Assembly: GCF_030654605.1 (NCBI RefSeq)
Contig: NZ_JAURXB010000079.1
Coordinates: 52,345 to 116,344, forward strand
Reading direction: 5' to 3'
Origin: Bradyrhizobium sp.
GTDB taxonomy: Bacteria > Pseudomonadota > Alphaproteobacteria > Rhizobiales > Xanthobacteraceae
Length of the DNA: 64,000 nucleotides
In this document: one piece after another, positions 17,504 to 27,086 of the stretch
How the letters are laid out: the number at the start of each line of letters is the position of its first letter
Numbering within the stretch: position 1 is the stretch's first letter
Notes under the pieces: model-generated
Seen by the model: the letters and a program-made list of their open reading frames with translations, nothing else
What the model was told of the DNA's origin: nothing
The model's database searches: none
Made by a program: the position numbers and the translations under genes

Positions 17504-18757
17504 TCAACCCTTGCGCATGGCGAGGACGAGATCGGCGGCGCGGTTGCCCGACCGTACCGATCCCTCGATGGTGGCTGGCAACCCCGTATCAGTCCAGTCG
17601 CCGGCCAGGAACAGGTTTTTGTAGGCCGTGACCGGGCCCGGCCGCTGCGCGTTCTGCTCCGGGGTAGCCTCGAATGTGGCGCGGCGCTCGCGCACGATCT
17701 GCCATGGCGGCAATTCGCCCTCGACGCCCGCGGCCTTGCAGATATCCCGCCAGATCGCCTGCGCCAGTTCCTCACGCGGCATATCCACCAGGCGGTCGGC
17801 GTTGCTGATGGTGACCGACAGGCGCTGCGGAAACGCGAACAGCCACTCCACCAGTCCGCCGACCACGCCGAGGAGGGCCGGCTGCCCCTTCGGCGGATCG
17901 AAGCGGAAATGCGCATTGACGATGGCGCGGTATTTGGTCGGGGTTTTCAGGCCGGGCAGCATCGCGGCGGCAGGGCGTGGCGGAACCGCCAACACCACGG
18001 CGTCGCCGGGCTGGATCGCAACGCTGTCGTCGCCGAATTTCAGCTCACCGAGGCGGTCCGCCGAGGCCACGAATTCACGCAACTCATGTCCGAACGAGAT
18101 GCTGGCGCCCTTGTCTTGCAGGAGCTTGATCGCGGGCTCGACCAGCACCGCGCTGAGGCCGTCGCGCGCGATCAGCGGCCGGCAGGCCTGGCCCCCCGCC
18201 AGCAGCGTTTCCCGCACCACCGCGCCGGCAAGCCCCGCGGAGCCCTCCGGCGGGTCGACGTTGAGCGCCGCCAGCAGCAGCGGCTGCACCAGCCGCTGAT
18301 AGAGCGTTCCATCGCACGGGATCGCGTCGCCGACCAGTTTGCTCTGCGCCGCCCAGATCAGCGGCATCAGTGCCAAATAATCGCGCAGGCCGGTGTCGGG
18401 GACACGGCGCGCCTCGTCGAAGATCCACAGCGGCAGCCGGCTCTCGCCGAGATCGAGCTGCCAGCGCTGCCCGGTCGCCAGATCGACGAACGGGAATTGC
18501 GCGCGCTTCGGCCCGACCAGCCCCGCCTCGGTGCCGATCGACCTCGCATATTCGACCGCGGCCCGGTTGCCCGAGAGCAGCAGATGGTTGCCATTGTCGA
18601 TGGTGAGGTTGGTCGCCGCATCGAAATAGGAGCGACAGCGGCCGCCGGCCTGCTGCGTGGCCTCGTGGAGGTGCACCCGGTAATTCGCGTTGGCCAGCCG
18701 CACGGCGGCCGACAAACCCGAAATTCCAGCGCCGATGATATGGACGATCTTTTGCAT
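17504..18757 (-). CDS. hpnE: hydroxysqualene dehydroxylase HpnE
   Basis: A 417-residue FAD-dependent amine-oxidase-fold protein that reduces hydroxysqualene to squalene, the third step after HpnD and HpnC. It has an N-terminal Rossmann dinucleotide motif (IIGAGISGLSAAVRLA), the following HEATQQAGGRCRS loop and the C-terminal FLAGDWTDTGLPATIEGSV FAD block. The start at MQKIVHIIGAG overlaps the hpnD stop by one base (TGATG), so translation is coupled. The longer open frame upstream is hpnD read in another frame. Confidence 0.93.
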   Translation of the reverse strand: MQKIVHIIGAGISGLSAAVRLANANYRVHLHEATQQAGGRCRSYFDAATNLTIDNGNHLLLSGNRAAVEYARSIGTEAGLVGPKRAQFPFVDLATGQRWQLDLGESRLPLWIFDEARRVPDTGLRDYLALMPLIWAAQSKLVGDAIPCDGTLYQRLVQPLLLAALNVDPPEGSAGLAGAVVRETLLAGGQACRPLIARDGLSAVLVEPAIKLLQDKGASISFGHELREFVASADRLGELKFGDDSVAIQPGDAVVLAVPPRPAAAMLPGLKTPTKYRAIVNAHFRFDPPKGQPALLGVVGGLVEWLFAFPQRLSVTISNADRLVDMPREELAQAIWRDICKAAGVEGELPPWQIVRERRATFEATPEQNAQRPGPVTAYKNLFLAGDWTDTGLPATIEGSVRSGNRAADLVLAMRKG

Positions 18758-19596
18758 CAGATGAACGCGTAACGCAGGAGGATAAGGAAACGGGCCATCT
18801 TGTTGAGACGAACCGGCGCACGCGGCGCGGCGAACCCCCTGGCAACGAGCAGTTCCAGAATCGCGCGATAATATTTCGACATGATCCGGGGCGCGCGCAC
18901 CACCCGCCGCGGGTTGCGGCGCATGATCTCGTCGGCCTTCTCGAAATGCGTTCGCGCGCGCGCCACCAGCGGCACGCACACTTTCGGCAGCGCCGGATCG
19001 ATCGTGACTTTGGCCGGATCGGTCGAGGTGATGCCGGCGTGCAGCAATCCCTCCAGCGGCAGATAGAGCCGGCCGATGCCGGCATCTTCATCGATGTCGC
19101 GCAGGATATTGGTCAATTGCAGCGCGCGCCCAAGATGATGCGCAAGCTGAATGCCGTCGGCCTCGGCGAGGCCGAACACCCGCACCGACAGCCGTCCGAC
19201 CGCGCTGGCGACGCGGTCGCAATACAGATCGAGCGTCGCGAGATCCGGCGCCCTGATATCCTGCGGCACGTCCATCTCCATGCCATCGACGATGGCCAGG
19301 AAATCCTCGCGCTCGAGCCCAAATCGCTGAACCGACGCCACGTAGTCGCGCAGGCGCGCGGGCGGCTGGCCCCGATACAGCGCGTCGATATCGTTACGCC
19401 ACTGCTGCAGCGCGGCCAGCCGCGCATCGCGCGGGCCATCGGAGTCAGCGATATCGTCGACCTGCCGGCAGAAATCATAGATCTGGAACATCGCCTCGCG
19501 CTGCTCGCGCGGCAGGATGCGCATCGCCGCGTAGAACGAACTGCCGGACGCGGACGTCCCGTCACTCGCGTTGGCTGCCACGGTCTCCGATGTCAT
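18757..19596 (-). CDS. hpnD: presqualene diphosphate synthase HpnD
   Basis: A 279-residue all-alpha prenyl-synthase protein that condenses two farnesyl diphosphates to presqualene diphosphate. The two aspartate-rich metal sites are RQVDDIADSD near residue 50 and NILRDIDEDAGIGRLYLP near residue 170. The start at MTSETVAANAS overlaps the hpnC stop by 4 bases (ATGA). Confidence 0.94.
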   Translation of the reverse strand: MTSETVAANASDGTSASGSSFYAAMRILPREQREAMFQIYDFCRQVDDIADSDGPRDARLAALQQWRNDIDALYRGQPPARLRDYVASVQRFGLEREDFLAIVDGMEMDVPQDIRAPDLATLDLYCDRVASAVGRLSVRVFGLAEADGIQLAHHLGRALQLTNILRDIDEDAGIGRLYLPLEGLLHAGITSTDPAKVTIDPALPKVCVPLVARARTHFEKADEIMRRNPRRVVRAPRIMSKYYRAILELLVARGFAAPRAPVRLNKMARFLILLRYAFI

Positions 19597-20471
19597 GCGC
19601 CGGCCGCCGGTTTGGACACGGGCCGCCGTCCCACCGCGCGACGGGCCATCTCGCTGGCGATGCCGCCGAGACTGTAGGCCAGCAGTTCGAGCGCGCCGAG
19701 ATGCACCCTCTCGCTGAGCGGATCGCGCACTTTCAGCAATCCGACGATCTTGTCGGCAAAAGCCTGGATCACGGAGACTTCGCACCCCAACCTGATGTCC
19801 CTGACTTCGGCGCTGAGCGATCTGCTTTCGTCGAGCAGCGCCGCGGTGCGTACCGCGAGCGCATGCAGGCATTGCAGCAGCGCCGGCGATGACCGCGCCT
19901 GCCCAAGCTCCTCGACGGAAGCGCCGGCAGCGGCGAGCGCATCGCGTGGCAGATAGACCCGATTGAGATCGCGAAAATCCTTGCCGCAGTCCTGCAGGTG
20001 GTTGTTGATTTGCAAGCCGGCGCAGAGCGCGTCCGAGGCCGCCCAGGTCGAGGTACTCTCGCCGTGGACATCGAGCATGAAGCGCCCGACCGGCATCGCC
20101 GAGTACCGGCAATAGTGAATGACTTCGTCCCAGTTCTCATAGCGAAGCTTGGTCACGTCCATCCGGAAGGCGACCAGGACATCGAGCGCGTGGCGCGGCG
20201 GCATCGAACGTTCCGCGAGCGCGCGGCGCAGATTGAAGGCCTCGGGCTGGGTATCGCCCTTGCCGAGCAATTCCGCTTCCAGCAGATCGAGAAGCCTGAG
20301 CTTCTCCGGCGCGTCGAGCGTGGCATGATCGGCGATATCGTCGGCGGTTCGCACGAAATTGTAGAACGCAAGGATCAGCGCCCGGTGTCTCGGGTGAATG
20401 ATCCAGGACGCCACCGGAAAGTTCTCATCGCGGTGAGTCTTGCCGGACCGCAGTTCGCTCGCACGGGTCAT
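19593..20471 (-). CDS. hpnC: hydroxysqualene synthase HpnC
   Basis: A 292-residue squalene-synthase-fold protein that turns presqualene diphosphate into hydroxysqualene. The metal-binding sites are RTADDIADHA near residue 45 and LQDCGKDFRDLNRVYLP near residue 170. It is the first gene of the hpnC-D-E-shc-G operon. The 200 bases upstream (20472-20671) contain no other gene and should hold the operon promoter, which I cannot pinpoint. Confidence 0.94.
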   Translation of the reverse strand: MTRASELRSGKTHRDENFPVASWIIHPRHRALILAFYNFVRTADDIADHATLDAPEKLRLLDLLEAELLGKGDTQPEAFNLRRALAERSMPPRHALDVLVAFRMDVTKLRYENWDEVIHYCRYSAMPVGRFMLDVHGESTSTWAASDALCAGLQINNHLQDCGKDFRDLNRVYLPRDALAAAGASVEELGQARSSPALLQCLHALAVRTAALLDESRSLSAEVRDIRLGCEVSVIQAFADKIVGLLKVRDPLSERVHLGALELLAYSLGGIASEMARRAVGRRPVSKPAAGA

Positions 20472-20671
20472 CAGGAACTGGCTACATTCATCTGGGCATG
20501 GTTAAAACGCCCGCGCCGGCAAGGCCGGCTCATGCGTATCGATCGCGGACCCCATATAGGGGAATACGACGCCAAAACCAATGCTATCTGCGATTTCTCG
20601 CAAATTCAGACCGCGTCCGAACGAGGCCCCGCCCGCGTTTGCGGCGGTGATTGGCGCGGTCGCGAGCCGTC

Positions 20672-20911
20672 TTATTGGCCGTGGCTTTTCAGCACCTGAT
20701 CGCAAGCCTTGGTGATCTTGGGACGGTTCTGCTGCAGGCAGGCCAGAATGGTGAAGTCGCCCTGATCGATGACCGGACGGCAGAAGCGCTGAACGTCGCG
20801 CGAACAGGCCGCCTGCTCTTCCGCCGTGCCGCTGCGCTGCTGCTGGGCGATGGCGGCGGCCGGAACCGATACCGACAAGAGTGTGAGTGCAAAGAGAAAT
20901 TTACGCATCAT
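20672..20911 (-). CDS. small secreted cysteine-rich-repeat protein
   Basis: A 79-residue exported protein: signal peptide MMRKFLFALTLLSVSVPAAA, then a short domain with the spacing CSRDVQRFC and CLQQNRPKITKACDQVL, four cysteines that probably make two disulfides in the periplasm. It resembles the Golgi-type cysteine-rich repeat (GLG1-like) seen in small rhizobial exported proteins. It lies upstream of the hopanoid operon on the same strand. Role unknown. Confidence 0.7.
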   Translation of the reverse strand: MMRKFLFALTLLSVSVPAAAIAQQQRSGTAEEQAACSRDVQRFCRPVIDQGDFTILACLQQNRPKITKACDQVLKSHGQ

Positions 20912-21388
20912 CTTCCTTCATTCTGGCAACAGAAATTCCGATCCCTAAAAGCCAAGGGCCAAGGACGGATTGCAGGCGCAGCGAACCGCGGTATCGAGCC
21001 GTCAGAAGCACTGGTAAATGCGGCCAAATTTGCGGCGGCCCGAGTCGGGAGCCCCCGAGGGGATGGAATCAGGTGGAAAGTGTAACTATTTGATATTGAA
21101 GCCTTATTTATAGGCAGAACTTTTTCGCTCCAGGACTGTTGCAGGAGAGCCCGGCGAATAGCTAGATGGCTTAGTGCGAATCTTGGCGATATGTCATGTT
21201 TTTGATTTCGCCGAGCCGAAGAATGCGGTCCGTCAGCGTTCTCAGGCTTGTGTATTTGCTGGCGGCTGGTCCAACGGTGAGGGGCAACGGCAGGACGCAG
21301 CCAAGCCTGTCATTTGAACCTAACACACTGCGGCGACACTAAATCTTCGATGCGGCGCGACAGTTCTGGTATCAGAACGTCACTTTAA
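20912..21388. other. 477-base gap with no recognised gene
   Basis: Divergent gap between the small cysteine-rich gene and the secreted gene at 21404. I see no convincing open frame, repeat or hairpin. Promoters for both flanking genes are expected here. Composition drops toward A+T around 21070-21130. Confidence 0.5.
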
Positions 21389-21403
21389 ATGGGAAAATTC
21401 ACG

Positions 21404-21907
21404 ATGAAGTTGTTTGGTTCCGGCTTGTTTGGACAGGCGATCAAGGCTGCCGGTATCGGCGCCGCCCTCATGCTGTCGGTGTCGGCAGGCCATGCCCAAT
21501 CGGGGCCATTTACCGGATTCAGCGGATCGTGGTCCGGCAACGGCACGGTCGCGCTCTCCGACGGAACGATCGAGCGCATCCGATGCAGGGCCAGCTATAA
21601 TGTCAACGGCACCGGAATGGGTCTGAAGCAAAGTCTCCGTTGCGCCAGCGACAGCTACAAATTCGAATTGAACACCGACGTCACCAGCCAGGGTGATCGC
21701 ATTTCGGGCAACTGGAGCGAAGCAAGCCGAAATATTTTCGGCAATCTGCAGGGCACTGCAGGCGGCGGCCAGATCGAGGTGTTCGTCGAGGCTGCGGGAT
21801 TTGCCGCCACCGTGACGCTACGGACCACCGGCAACAAGCAGACGGTGCAGATCAGCTCCAAGGGCGAGATCAGGGGCGTTAATATCACGATGTCGAAGGG
21901 CGGCTGA
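21404..21907 (+). CDS. secreted hypothetical protein
   Basis: A 167-residue exported protein with signal peptide MKLFGSGLFGQAIKAAGIGA and onward to a likely cleavage after GHAQ. The mature part is Gly/Ser/Thr-rich, beta-strand-like, with one cysteine pair (RCRASYN and LRCASDS). Patterns such as GSWSGNGTVALSDG and GNWSEASRN suggest a small beta-barrel or lipocalin-like fold. An ATG at 21389 would add MGKFT. A terminator follows. Function unknown. Confidence 0.65.
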   Translation: MKLFGSGLFGQAIKAAGIGAALMLSVSAGHAQSGPFTGFSGSWSGNGTVALSDGTIERIRCRASYNVNGTGMGLKQSLRCASDSYKFELNTDVTSQGDRISGNWSEASRNIFGNLQGTAGGGQIEVFVEAAGFAATVTLRTTGNKQTVQISSKGEIRGVNITMSKGG

Positions 21908-21942
21908 CGGCCGCCTTCCAGCTTCGCTCGAAACAGCCATGG

Positions 21943-21973
21943 AGCCCGGTTCTCATGGAGAACCGGGCTTTAG
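21943..21973 (+). terminator. rho-independent terminator
   Basis: A perfect 12-bp stem, AGCCCGGTTCTC at 21943-21954 with its complement at 21958-21969, loop ATG, followed by TTTAG. It lies between the secreted gene and the convergent exporter gene. Confidence 0.8.
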
Positions 21974-21988
21974 CTTTGCGCGAAACCG

Positions 21989-24337
21989 TTATCGGGTCCC
22001 GCGAATCCGCTGCGACATATTGATCAGCCACATCGCCGTCGGCCGCAGGATGAAGAGATCCGCGACCAGCGCCGCGACCATCGCGAAGGCGCTGAGCCAG
22101 CCGAACAGACGAAGCGACGGCAGGTCGGAAAACACCGTCACGACCAGGCCACAGGCCAGCACCACCGTGGTCAGGATCAGCGCCGGACCGACCAGCACGG
22201 TTGCGCGTTCGACCGCGAGCGCCGCATCGACGCCGGGTGCTGTCTCCAGCCGCAGGCGGTTGAGGAAGTGGATGGTGGCACTGAGGCCGAGGCCGAACGA
22301 CACCGTCAGCGCGACGACGCTGGCGAATTGCAGCCCCTCACCGAGCGCCGCCAGCACGGCGCCTGACAGCACCACCGGAAAAATGCCGGGCAGGATGCAG
22401 GCGAACATCACCACCCAGGAGCGGAACGCCAATCCGATGAAGATCGCGACCAGCGCGAACTCGATGGTCAGCCCGTGGTTGAGCTTCGAGATCATGTTGG
22501 CGCTGTTGCGCGCCGCGATCGCCGACAGGCCGGTGACGGCAATCTCAAAACCCGGATTTTTCTTGCGGATCGTGTTGAGGGCGGCGTCGAGCTTGTCGAC
22601 CACCGGCAGGATCGCACTCGAATCGAGATCCGGCACCCTGCCCGACACCACCACCGCATCCTGATCGGCCGCGATGAAGCGCCGGACCAGATGCTCCGGA
22701 ATCACGCTGACATATTCCTTCAAGGTCGCGACATCGGAACTGCCGGCCTTCTCGGCGAGCCAGCGCCGCAACGTCTCGAGCGACCAGACGTTGCCTACGC
22801 CGGCCTGGGTTTCGACCATCGAATGAACGTCCGCGATGACCTGCAGGGTCTCGGGCGCATACAGCGACGCGCCCTTGGGGAATTCGATCAGGATGTCGAT
22901 CGGATTGGCGCCGGTCAGCTTGGCATCGAGCCGTCCGCTGGCCGCTACCGCCTGCTGCTTGTCGGGGACCTGATCGGCCAGCCGGTAGCGCGGTTCGAGA
23001 TTGGCGTAGATCACGCCGAGCCCGCCGACGAACACCACGGCGATCAGGCTGAACAGTCCGGGCCGGCCGACCATGCGCACCGCGATCCAGTAGCAGAAAG
23101 CGCGCAGCGCGTTGACGCCCGCATCGGCCGCCTGGAATTTGGCGGCAAAGACCTGTTCGTTGCGGACCAGCAGCACGCCGAACACAGGGACCAGCGACAG
23201 CACCGCGATCAACGCGATGATGGTGGCCGCGAGGCCGGCCTCGCCGAAGGTGCGGATCAAATCCGAATCCGAGAACTGCAGCGCGAGGAAGGAGATTCCG
23301 GCGGTGGCATGGGTCAGCACGCAGGCCGGTCCGACCACCAGGACGGCGTTGCGGAAGGCGGAGAAGCGGTCCTCGCCGGCCAGCAGACGGTCGCGTGCGG
23401 CGAATGTCAGCTGCATCGAATCGGAGAAACTGATGACCATGATCAGCGGCGTCATCACGTTGAGGAACATGTTGAGCTGAAACCCCGCCCAGCCGAGGAT
23501 GCCGAGCGACAGCAGAATGGCGAGCAGCGGCGGGAACGCCGCCACGATCATGAACGACACCTTGCGGAAGAACAGGATCGCGATCAGACATCCCGCCAGG
23601 ATGCCGGCGATGTTGTAGATCAGGCCGTCGCGCTCGACCGCGTTGCGGATCTCGAGCTGCATCACCGGAACGCCCGACAATTCCTTGCTGAGCCCGGTAT
23701 CGGCGAGATCCGTGGCCATGATCTTGCGGATTTCGGCGATGGTCTTTTTCAAGCCATTGTTGCCGACGATCGACGGCTCCAGCGAGAGCACGACCAGCGC
23801 CAGCGTGCCGTCTTCGGACAAAAGCTTGCCGCGGATGATCTCGTTGGTTTTGACGGTTTCGATGAACTTGTCGTAGTCGGCGCCCTCAGGCAGGTCGGAC
23901 GGAAACAGCGCCGCGGGCAGCTTGCCCGGCGCCGGCGCCTGACGCGCCGAGAACAGCGAGATCAGTCCGCGCGTGCCTTCGACCAGTTGCAGGTCCGTGA
24001 CCAGGTCCCGGATCTTTTCCAGGTTGTCGCGGCGCAGCAGCGTCTTGCCCTCGACCACGACCAGCACGTCGAATTCGGTGGAGGGGAAGCGCCTGGTGAC
24101 TTCCTCGTACTGCCGGTATTCCCTGGAATCGGAACGGAACAACTGGCTGAGCGAATCGTCGATCTTGATGCGATAGATGCCGAACACGGCGCCGATCACC
24201 ATCGCGAACAGGATGATGCAGGACAGGATCGGCGCGCGCATGGCGATCAGGCCCATGCGCTCCAGGCCGAACGCGATGCTGACCGGCGGCTTTTTCAGCA
24301 TCTGCGCATCAGCCTCGGCGGTATTTCTCTCCAGCAT
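21989..24337 (-). CDS. RND/MMPL-family exporter (second copy, HpnN-like)
   Basis: A 782-residue inner-membrane protein with the duplicated MMPL layout: helix near residue 40, a large periplasmic domain with RFPSTEFDVLVVVEG, a helix cluster around residues 240-400 (SFSDSMQLTFAARDRLL), a second periplasmic domain and a second cluster near 620-770 (TVSFGLGLSATIHFLNRLR). It is related to HpnN but shorter and on a separate transcript. Sited downstream of eutB-hpnP-eutC on the same strand, 200 bases away. The start could be ATG 24337 or GTG 24355; neither has a strong ribosome site. Substrate unknown; a hopanoid or other lipid is an inference. Confidence 0.85.
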   Translation of the reverse strand: MLERNTAEADAQMLKKPPVSIAFGLERMGLIAMRAPILSCIILFAMVIGAVFGIYRIKIDDSLSQLFRSDSREYRQYEEVTRRFPSTEFDVLVVVEGKTLLRRDNLEKIRDLVTDLQLVEGTRGLISLFSARQAPAPGKLPAALFPSDLPEGADYDKFIETVKTNEIIRGKLLSEDGTLALVVLSLEPSIVGNNGLKKTIAEIRKIMATDLADTGLSKELSGVPVMQLEIRNAVERDGLIYNIAGILAGCLIAILFFRKVSFMIVAAFPPLLAILLSLGILGWAGFQLNMFLNVMTPLIMVISFSDSMQLTFAARDRLLAGEDRFSAFRNAVLVVGPACVLTHATAGISFLALQFSDSDLIRTFGEAGLAATIIALIAVLSLVPVFGVLLVRNEQVFAAKFQAADAGVNALRAFCYWIAVRMVGRPGLFSLIAVVFVGGLGVIYANLEPRYRLADQVPDKQQAVAASGRLDAKLTGANPIDILIEFPKGASLYAPETLQVIADVHSMVETQAGVGNVWSLETLRRWLAEKAGSSDVATLKEYVSVIPEHLVRRFIAADQDAVVVSGRVPDLDSSAILPVVDKLDAALNTIRKKNPGFEIAVTGLSAIAARNSANMISKLNHGLTIEFALVAIFIGLAFRSWVVMFACILPGIFPVVLSGAVLAALGEGLQFASVVALTVSFGLGLSATIHFLNRLRLETAPGVDAALAVERATVLVGPALILTTVVLACGLVVTVFSDLPSLRLFGWLSAFAMVAALVADLFILRPTAMWLINMSQRIRGTR

Positions 24338-24538
24338 GTCCTGTCCAGTTCTCACATCGGCTCAATCTGTCCAGCCTAAATTCGTCGGGCGCGAAGGAGA
24401 CTGAATCGGCCGCGTCTGATCGGCGCTAGCCGTTGAAATCATGCGATAAATTAGCCGCGAGAGGTGTAGCAGGTCTATCCCTGATCTCGCAAGCGCACAC
24501 CCGGCGCTAAAACCGCGCGCGTCAGGCCATTATGGCCT

Positions 24539-25339
24539 TCAAATCACGGATTTGTCATGCCCGCCTGAAATGGTTTCGATGCGCCGGGGTGCCGGACCAC
24601 CGCTCTCGTCCTTCAACGCGACGCCGGTGACTCTCCGGGCCAGGCCCTCGCGGATCAGCCAGGCAATCCGCAAGGCCGCCTCATCGTAACCAAGCCCCGC
24701 GCCGTGGATGTTGGACACGCAATTGCGCTCGGCGTCGGTGACATCCGGCCTCGGCGCAAAGGTCAGATAGGCGCCGAGGCTGTCGGGCGCCGACAGGCCG
24801 GGCCGCTCGCCGATCAGCACCACCACCATGCGCGCGCCGAGAAGTGCGCCGATCTCGTCGCCCAATGCGACCCGCGCGCCGGAGGCGATTACGGCGCAGC
24901 CGATATCAATGCGCTCCGCCGCGAGCCGCGGCATCAGGCTGCCGACCAGTGCCGCCGCGTGCGCATTGACCGCCGCCGGCGACAGGCCGTCGCCGATCAC
25001 GATGGCCAGCCGGCATGAGCCAGCCTGGCGGCTCGCCAGCAGCTGCTGCGACGCCGGGTCGAGCTTTCGTCCCAGATCCGGACGCTTCAGATATTCCCGG
25101 CGGTCGCGCGCGCGACTGGATACTTCGACGGCTTCGAGGCCGAGACCGCCAAGGCCCGAGACGAGGGCAGGCACATCGAAGGCGGCATGCACGGCATCGC
25201 GGGCACGCGCGTGATCGAGGGTGAATTCCAGCAGTGCCCGGGTCGGCAGGCCGGCGCCGGCCCGGCCGAGGCCGACGCGCGCCGGGGTAAGGTCGCGCAG
25301 ATCCCGCAGCGAACGGGGCGGCGGTGCCGGTACGGTCAT
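24539..25339 (-). CDS. eutC: ethanolamine ammonia-lyase small subunit
   Basis: A 266-residue EutC protein, the small subunit of the adenosylcobalamin-dependent enzyme that splits ethanolamine to acetaldehyde and ammonia. Family signs are [35 protein letters not shown], the [17 protein letters not shown] loop, and [18 protein letters not shown] with [17 protein letters not shown]. Its partner EutB is two genes upstream, with hpnP between. The start lies 6 bases after the hpnP stop, so the three genes are probably co-transcribed. Confidence 0.93.
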   Translation of the reverse strand: MTVPAPPPRSLRDLRDLTPARVGLGRAGAGLPTRALLEFTLDHARARDAVHAAFDVPALVSGLGGLGLEAVEVSSRARDRREYLKRPDLGRKLDPASQQLLASRQAGSCRLAIVIGDGLSPAAVNAHAAALVGSLMPRLAAERIDIGCAVIASGARVALGDEIGALLGARMVVVLIGERPGLSAPDSLGAYLTFAPRPDVTDAERNCVSNIHGAGLGYDEAALRIAWLIREGLARRVTGVALKDESGGPAPRRIETISGGHDKSVI

Positions 25340-25345
25340 CGCGGG

Positions 25346-26932
25346 TTACTCGGCAGGGACCGATGCCTCGCGCAGCCGGATCGAGTAGTTCGAGGCGTTC
25401 TGCTGGCCCTCGGATGCGTCACGCGCGAACATGATCAGATGATGCCCGATCATGGTCGAGGCGATCAGGCCCTCGATGTCGCCATGGCGCAGCCGGCCCA
25501 GCGCAAATTTCCAGAACACTTTCCGGTAGTCGCCGAGCACGCCGACCTTCCAGAAAATATTGCGCAGCATGATCAGCGCGCGTTTGATATTGGCCCAGCT
25601 CTTCTGCTCCGGCGTGACCGGCACCTTGATCCGGTTGGCATAGGTGTAGTCGCACTGATACTGGTAGCGCGCATACAATCGTTCCGGCTGGTAGGCGATT
25701 TCCATGCATTTGCGCCACGAGCTGATGACCTGCTCATAGGGCAAACGGAAATCGACATTGGAGTCGCGGCCTTCGTCGTGAATCAGGCGCCCCTCGCGTT
25801 CGAGCCGGTCCCACAGCGGCGTCTGCGGCAGCGCCTGCAGCAAATTGATGGTCAGCAGCGGGATCTTCGTTTCATCGACAAAGGCGATCAGCGCCTCGCC
25901 GGTTTCCGGCTTGTCGGTGTCGAGTCCCATGATGATGCCGGAGACGACCTCAATCCCGTAGCTGTTGATGGTATGAATGCCTTCCAGGATCGGGACCATC
26001 ATATTGTGGTCCTTCTGCATCGCCTTCAGCGCATCGGGATCGGGGGTTTCGATGCCGCAGAAGATGGTGACGAAGAAGGCGTCGCGCATTTTCTCGAGGA
26101 TCTCGGGCCGCTTGGCGATGTTGAGCGTCGCCTCGCAGGCGAGCCGCATCACATAGCCGGTTTTCTTCTGCCACTCGACCAGGTGCGGCAGGAGATCGAG
26201 CGCCGCCTTGCGGTTGCCGATGAAATTGTCGTCGACGAAATATACCGAGCCGGTCACGCCGCATTCGAGTAATTTGTCGAGTTCGGCAATGATCTGCTGC
26301 GGCGACTTCAATCGCGGATTGCGGCCGTAGAGGCCCGGGATATCGCAGAATTCGCATTGGTACGGGCAACCGCTCGAATACTGAATGCTGCCGAGGAAAT
26401 ACTTTCTGACCTCGGCAAGCTCGTAGGCCGGAATCGGGAAGTCGGTCATGGCGATACGATCGTCGGTCCTCAGCACCACCTGCTGCTCGGGTCGCGACGG
26501 ATCGCGCGCCAGCCGTGTCAGCAACTCATTGGTGGCGTCGCCGAGTTCGCCGACATGGAGATAGTCGAACGAGGGATAATATTCCGGGCAGGCCGAGACC
26601 GACGGACCGCCGATCGCGACCGCCAGATCGAACGCATGCGCGCGGCGGCAGATGTCGTTCATCTGCTGACGCTGGATATGCATGCCGCTGACGAACACCG
26701 CTTCCGCCCACTCGAAGTCTTCCCTCGAGGCCGGACGGATATTCTCGTCGATGAAGCGGACCGGCCAATGTTCGGGCAGATAGGCCGCGATCAGCAGCAG
26801 CCCTTGCGGCGGCATGAAGGCCTGCACGCCGTCCGTGAGTGGATAGGCGTATTCGAACGTGCCGAAAGAAGAAGTATAGCGCGGAAAGACGCACAGGATG
26901 CGCCGAACCGTCTCGATGCCTTCAGCCCTCAT
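25346..26932 (-). CDS. hpnP: hopanoid C-2 methylase HpnP (B12-binding radical SAM)
   Basis: A 528-residue class B radical SAM methyltransferase: an N-terminal cobalamin-binding domain (residues 1-150, with PPQGLLLIAAYLPEHW and AIGGPSVSACPEYYP), then a radical SAM core with CPYQCEFC near residue 195, and a C-terminal DUF4070-type domain (TINLLQALPQTPLWDRLE). This arrangement and the motif GTFEYAYPLTDGVQAFMPPQ match HpnP, which methylates hopanoids at C-2. The location among hopanoid genes supports it over other B12 radical SAM proteins. ATG 26932 is preferred to the adjacent TTG. In Rhodopseudomonas palustris hpnP is under EcfG control; I did not find a good EcfG site in the 154 bases upstream. 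Confidence 0.88.
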   Translation of the reverse strand: MRAEGIETVRRILCVFPRYTSSFGTFEYAYPLTDGVQAFMPPQGLLLIAAYLPEHWPVRFIDENIRPASREDFEWAEAVFVSGMHIQRQQMNDICRRAHAFDLAVAIGGPSVSACPEYYPSFDYLHVGELGDATNELLTRLARDPSRPEQQVVLRTDDRIAMTDFPIPAYELAEVRKYFLGSIQYSSGCPYQCEFCDIPGLYGRNPRLKSPQQIIAELDKLLECGVTGSVYFVDDNFIGNRKAALDLLPHLVEWQKKTGYVMRLACEATLNIAKRPEILEKMRDAFFVTIFCGIETPDPDALKAMQKDHNMMVPILEGIHTINSYGIEVVSGIIMGLDTDKPETGEALIAFVDETKIPLLTINLLQALPQTPLWDRLEREGRLIHDEGRDSNVDFRLPYEQVISSWRKCMEIAYQPERLYARYQYQCDYTYANRIKVPVTPEQKSWANIKRALIMLRNIFWKVGVLGDYRKVFWKFALGRLRHGDIEGLIASTMIGHHLIMFARDASEGQQNASNYSIRLREASVPAE

Positions 26933-27086
26933 CAAACTTCCTAACGCTTGTAAAACCTGCCGGCGACCAAGTTAAGCACGCGGCCGAAGGCTGGGCTACA
27001 AATTCTTCAACATTGTGGCGGGCCTTTCCAACCCCCCAATGGCCGGATGGTTGCATCGCAGCCCCGGCAAAGGCTTTTCCGAGCCC

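Noticed and set aside
22475..24379. 634-codon plus-strand open frame opposite the second RND exporter
   Set aside because: Low-complexity Asp/Arg/Gln/His-rich translation; explained by the codon bias of the opposite gene.
26933..27086. EcfG-type promoter directly upstream of hpnP
   Set aside because: I looked for GGAAC-N16/17-CGTT on the minus strand; a GGAAA and a GTT occur, but with the wrong spacing.
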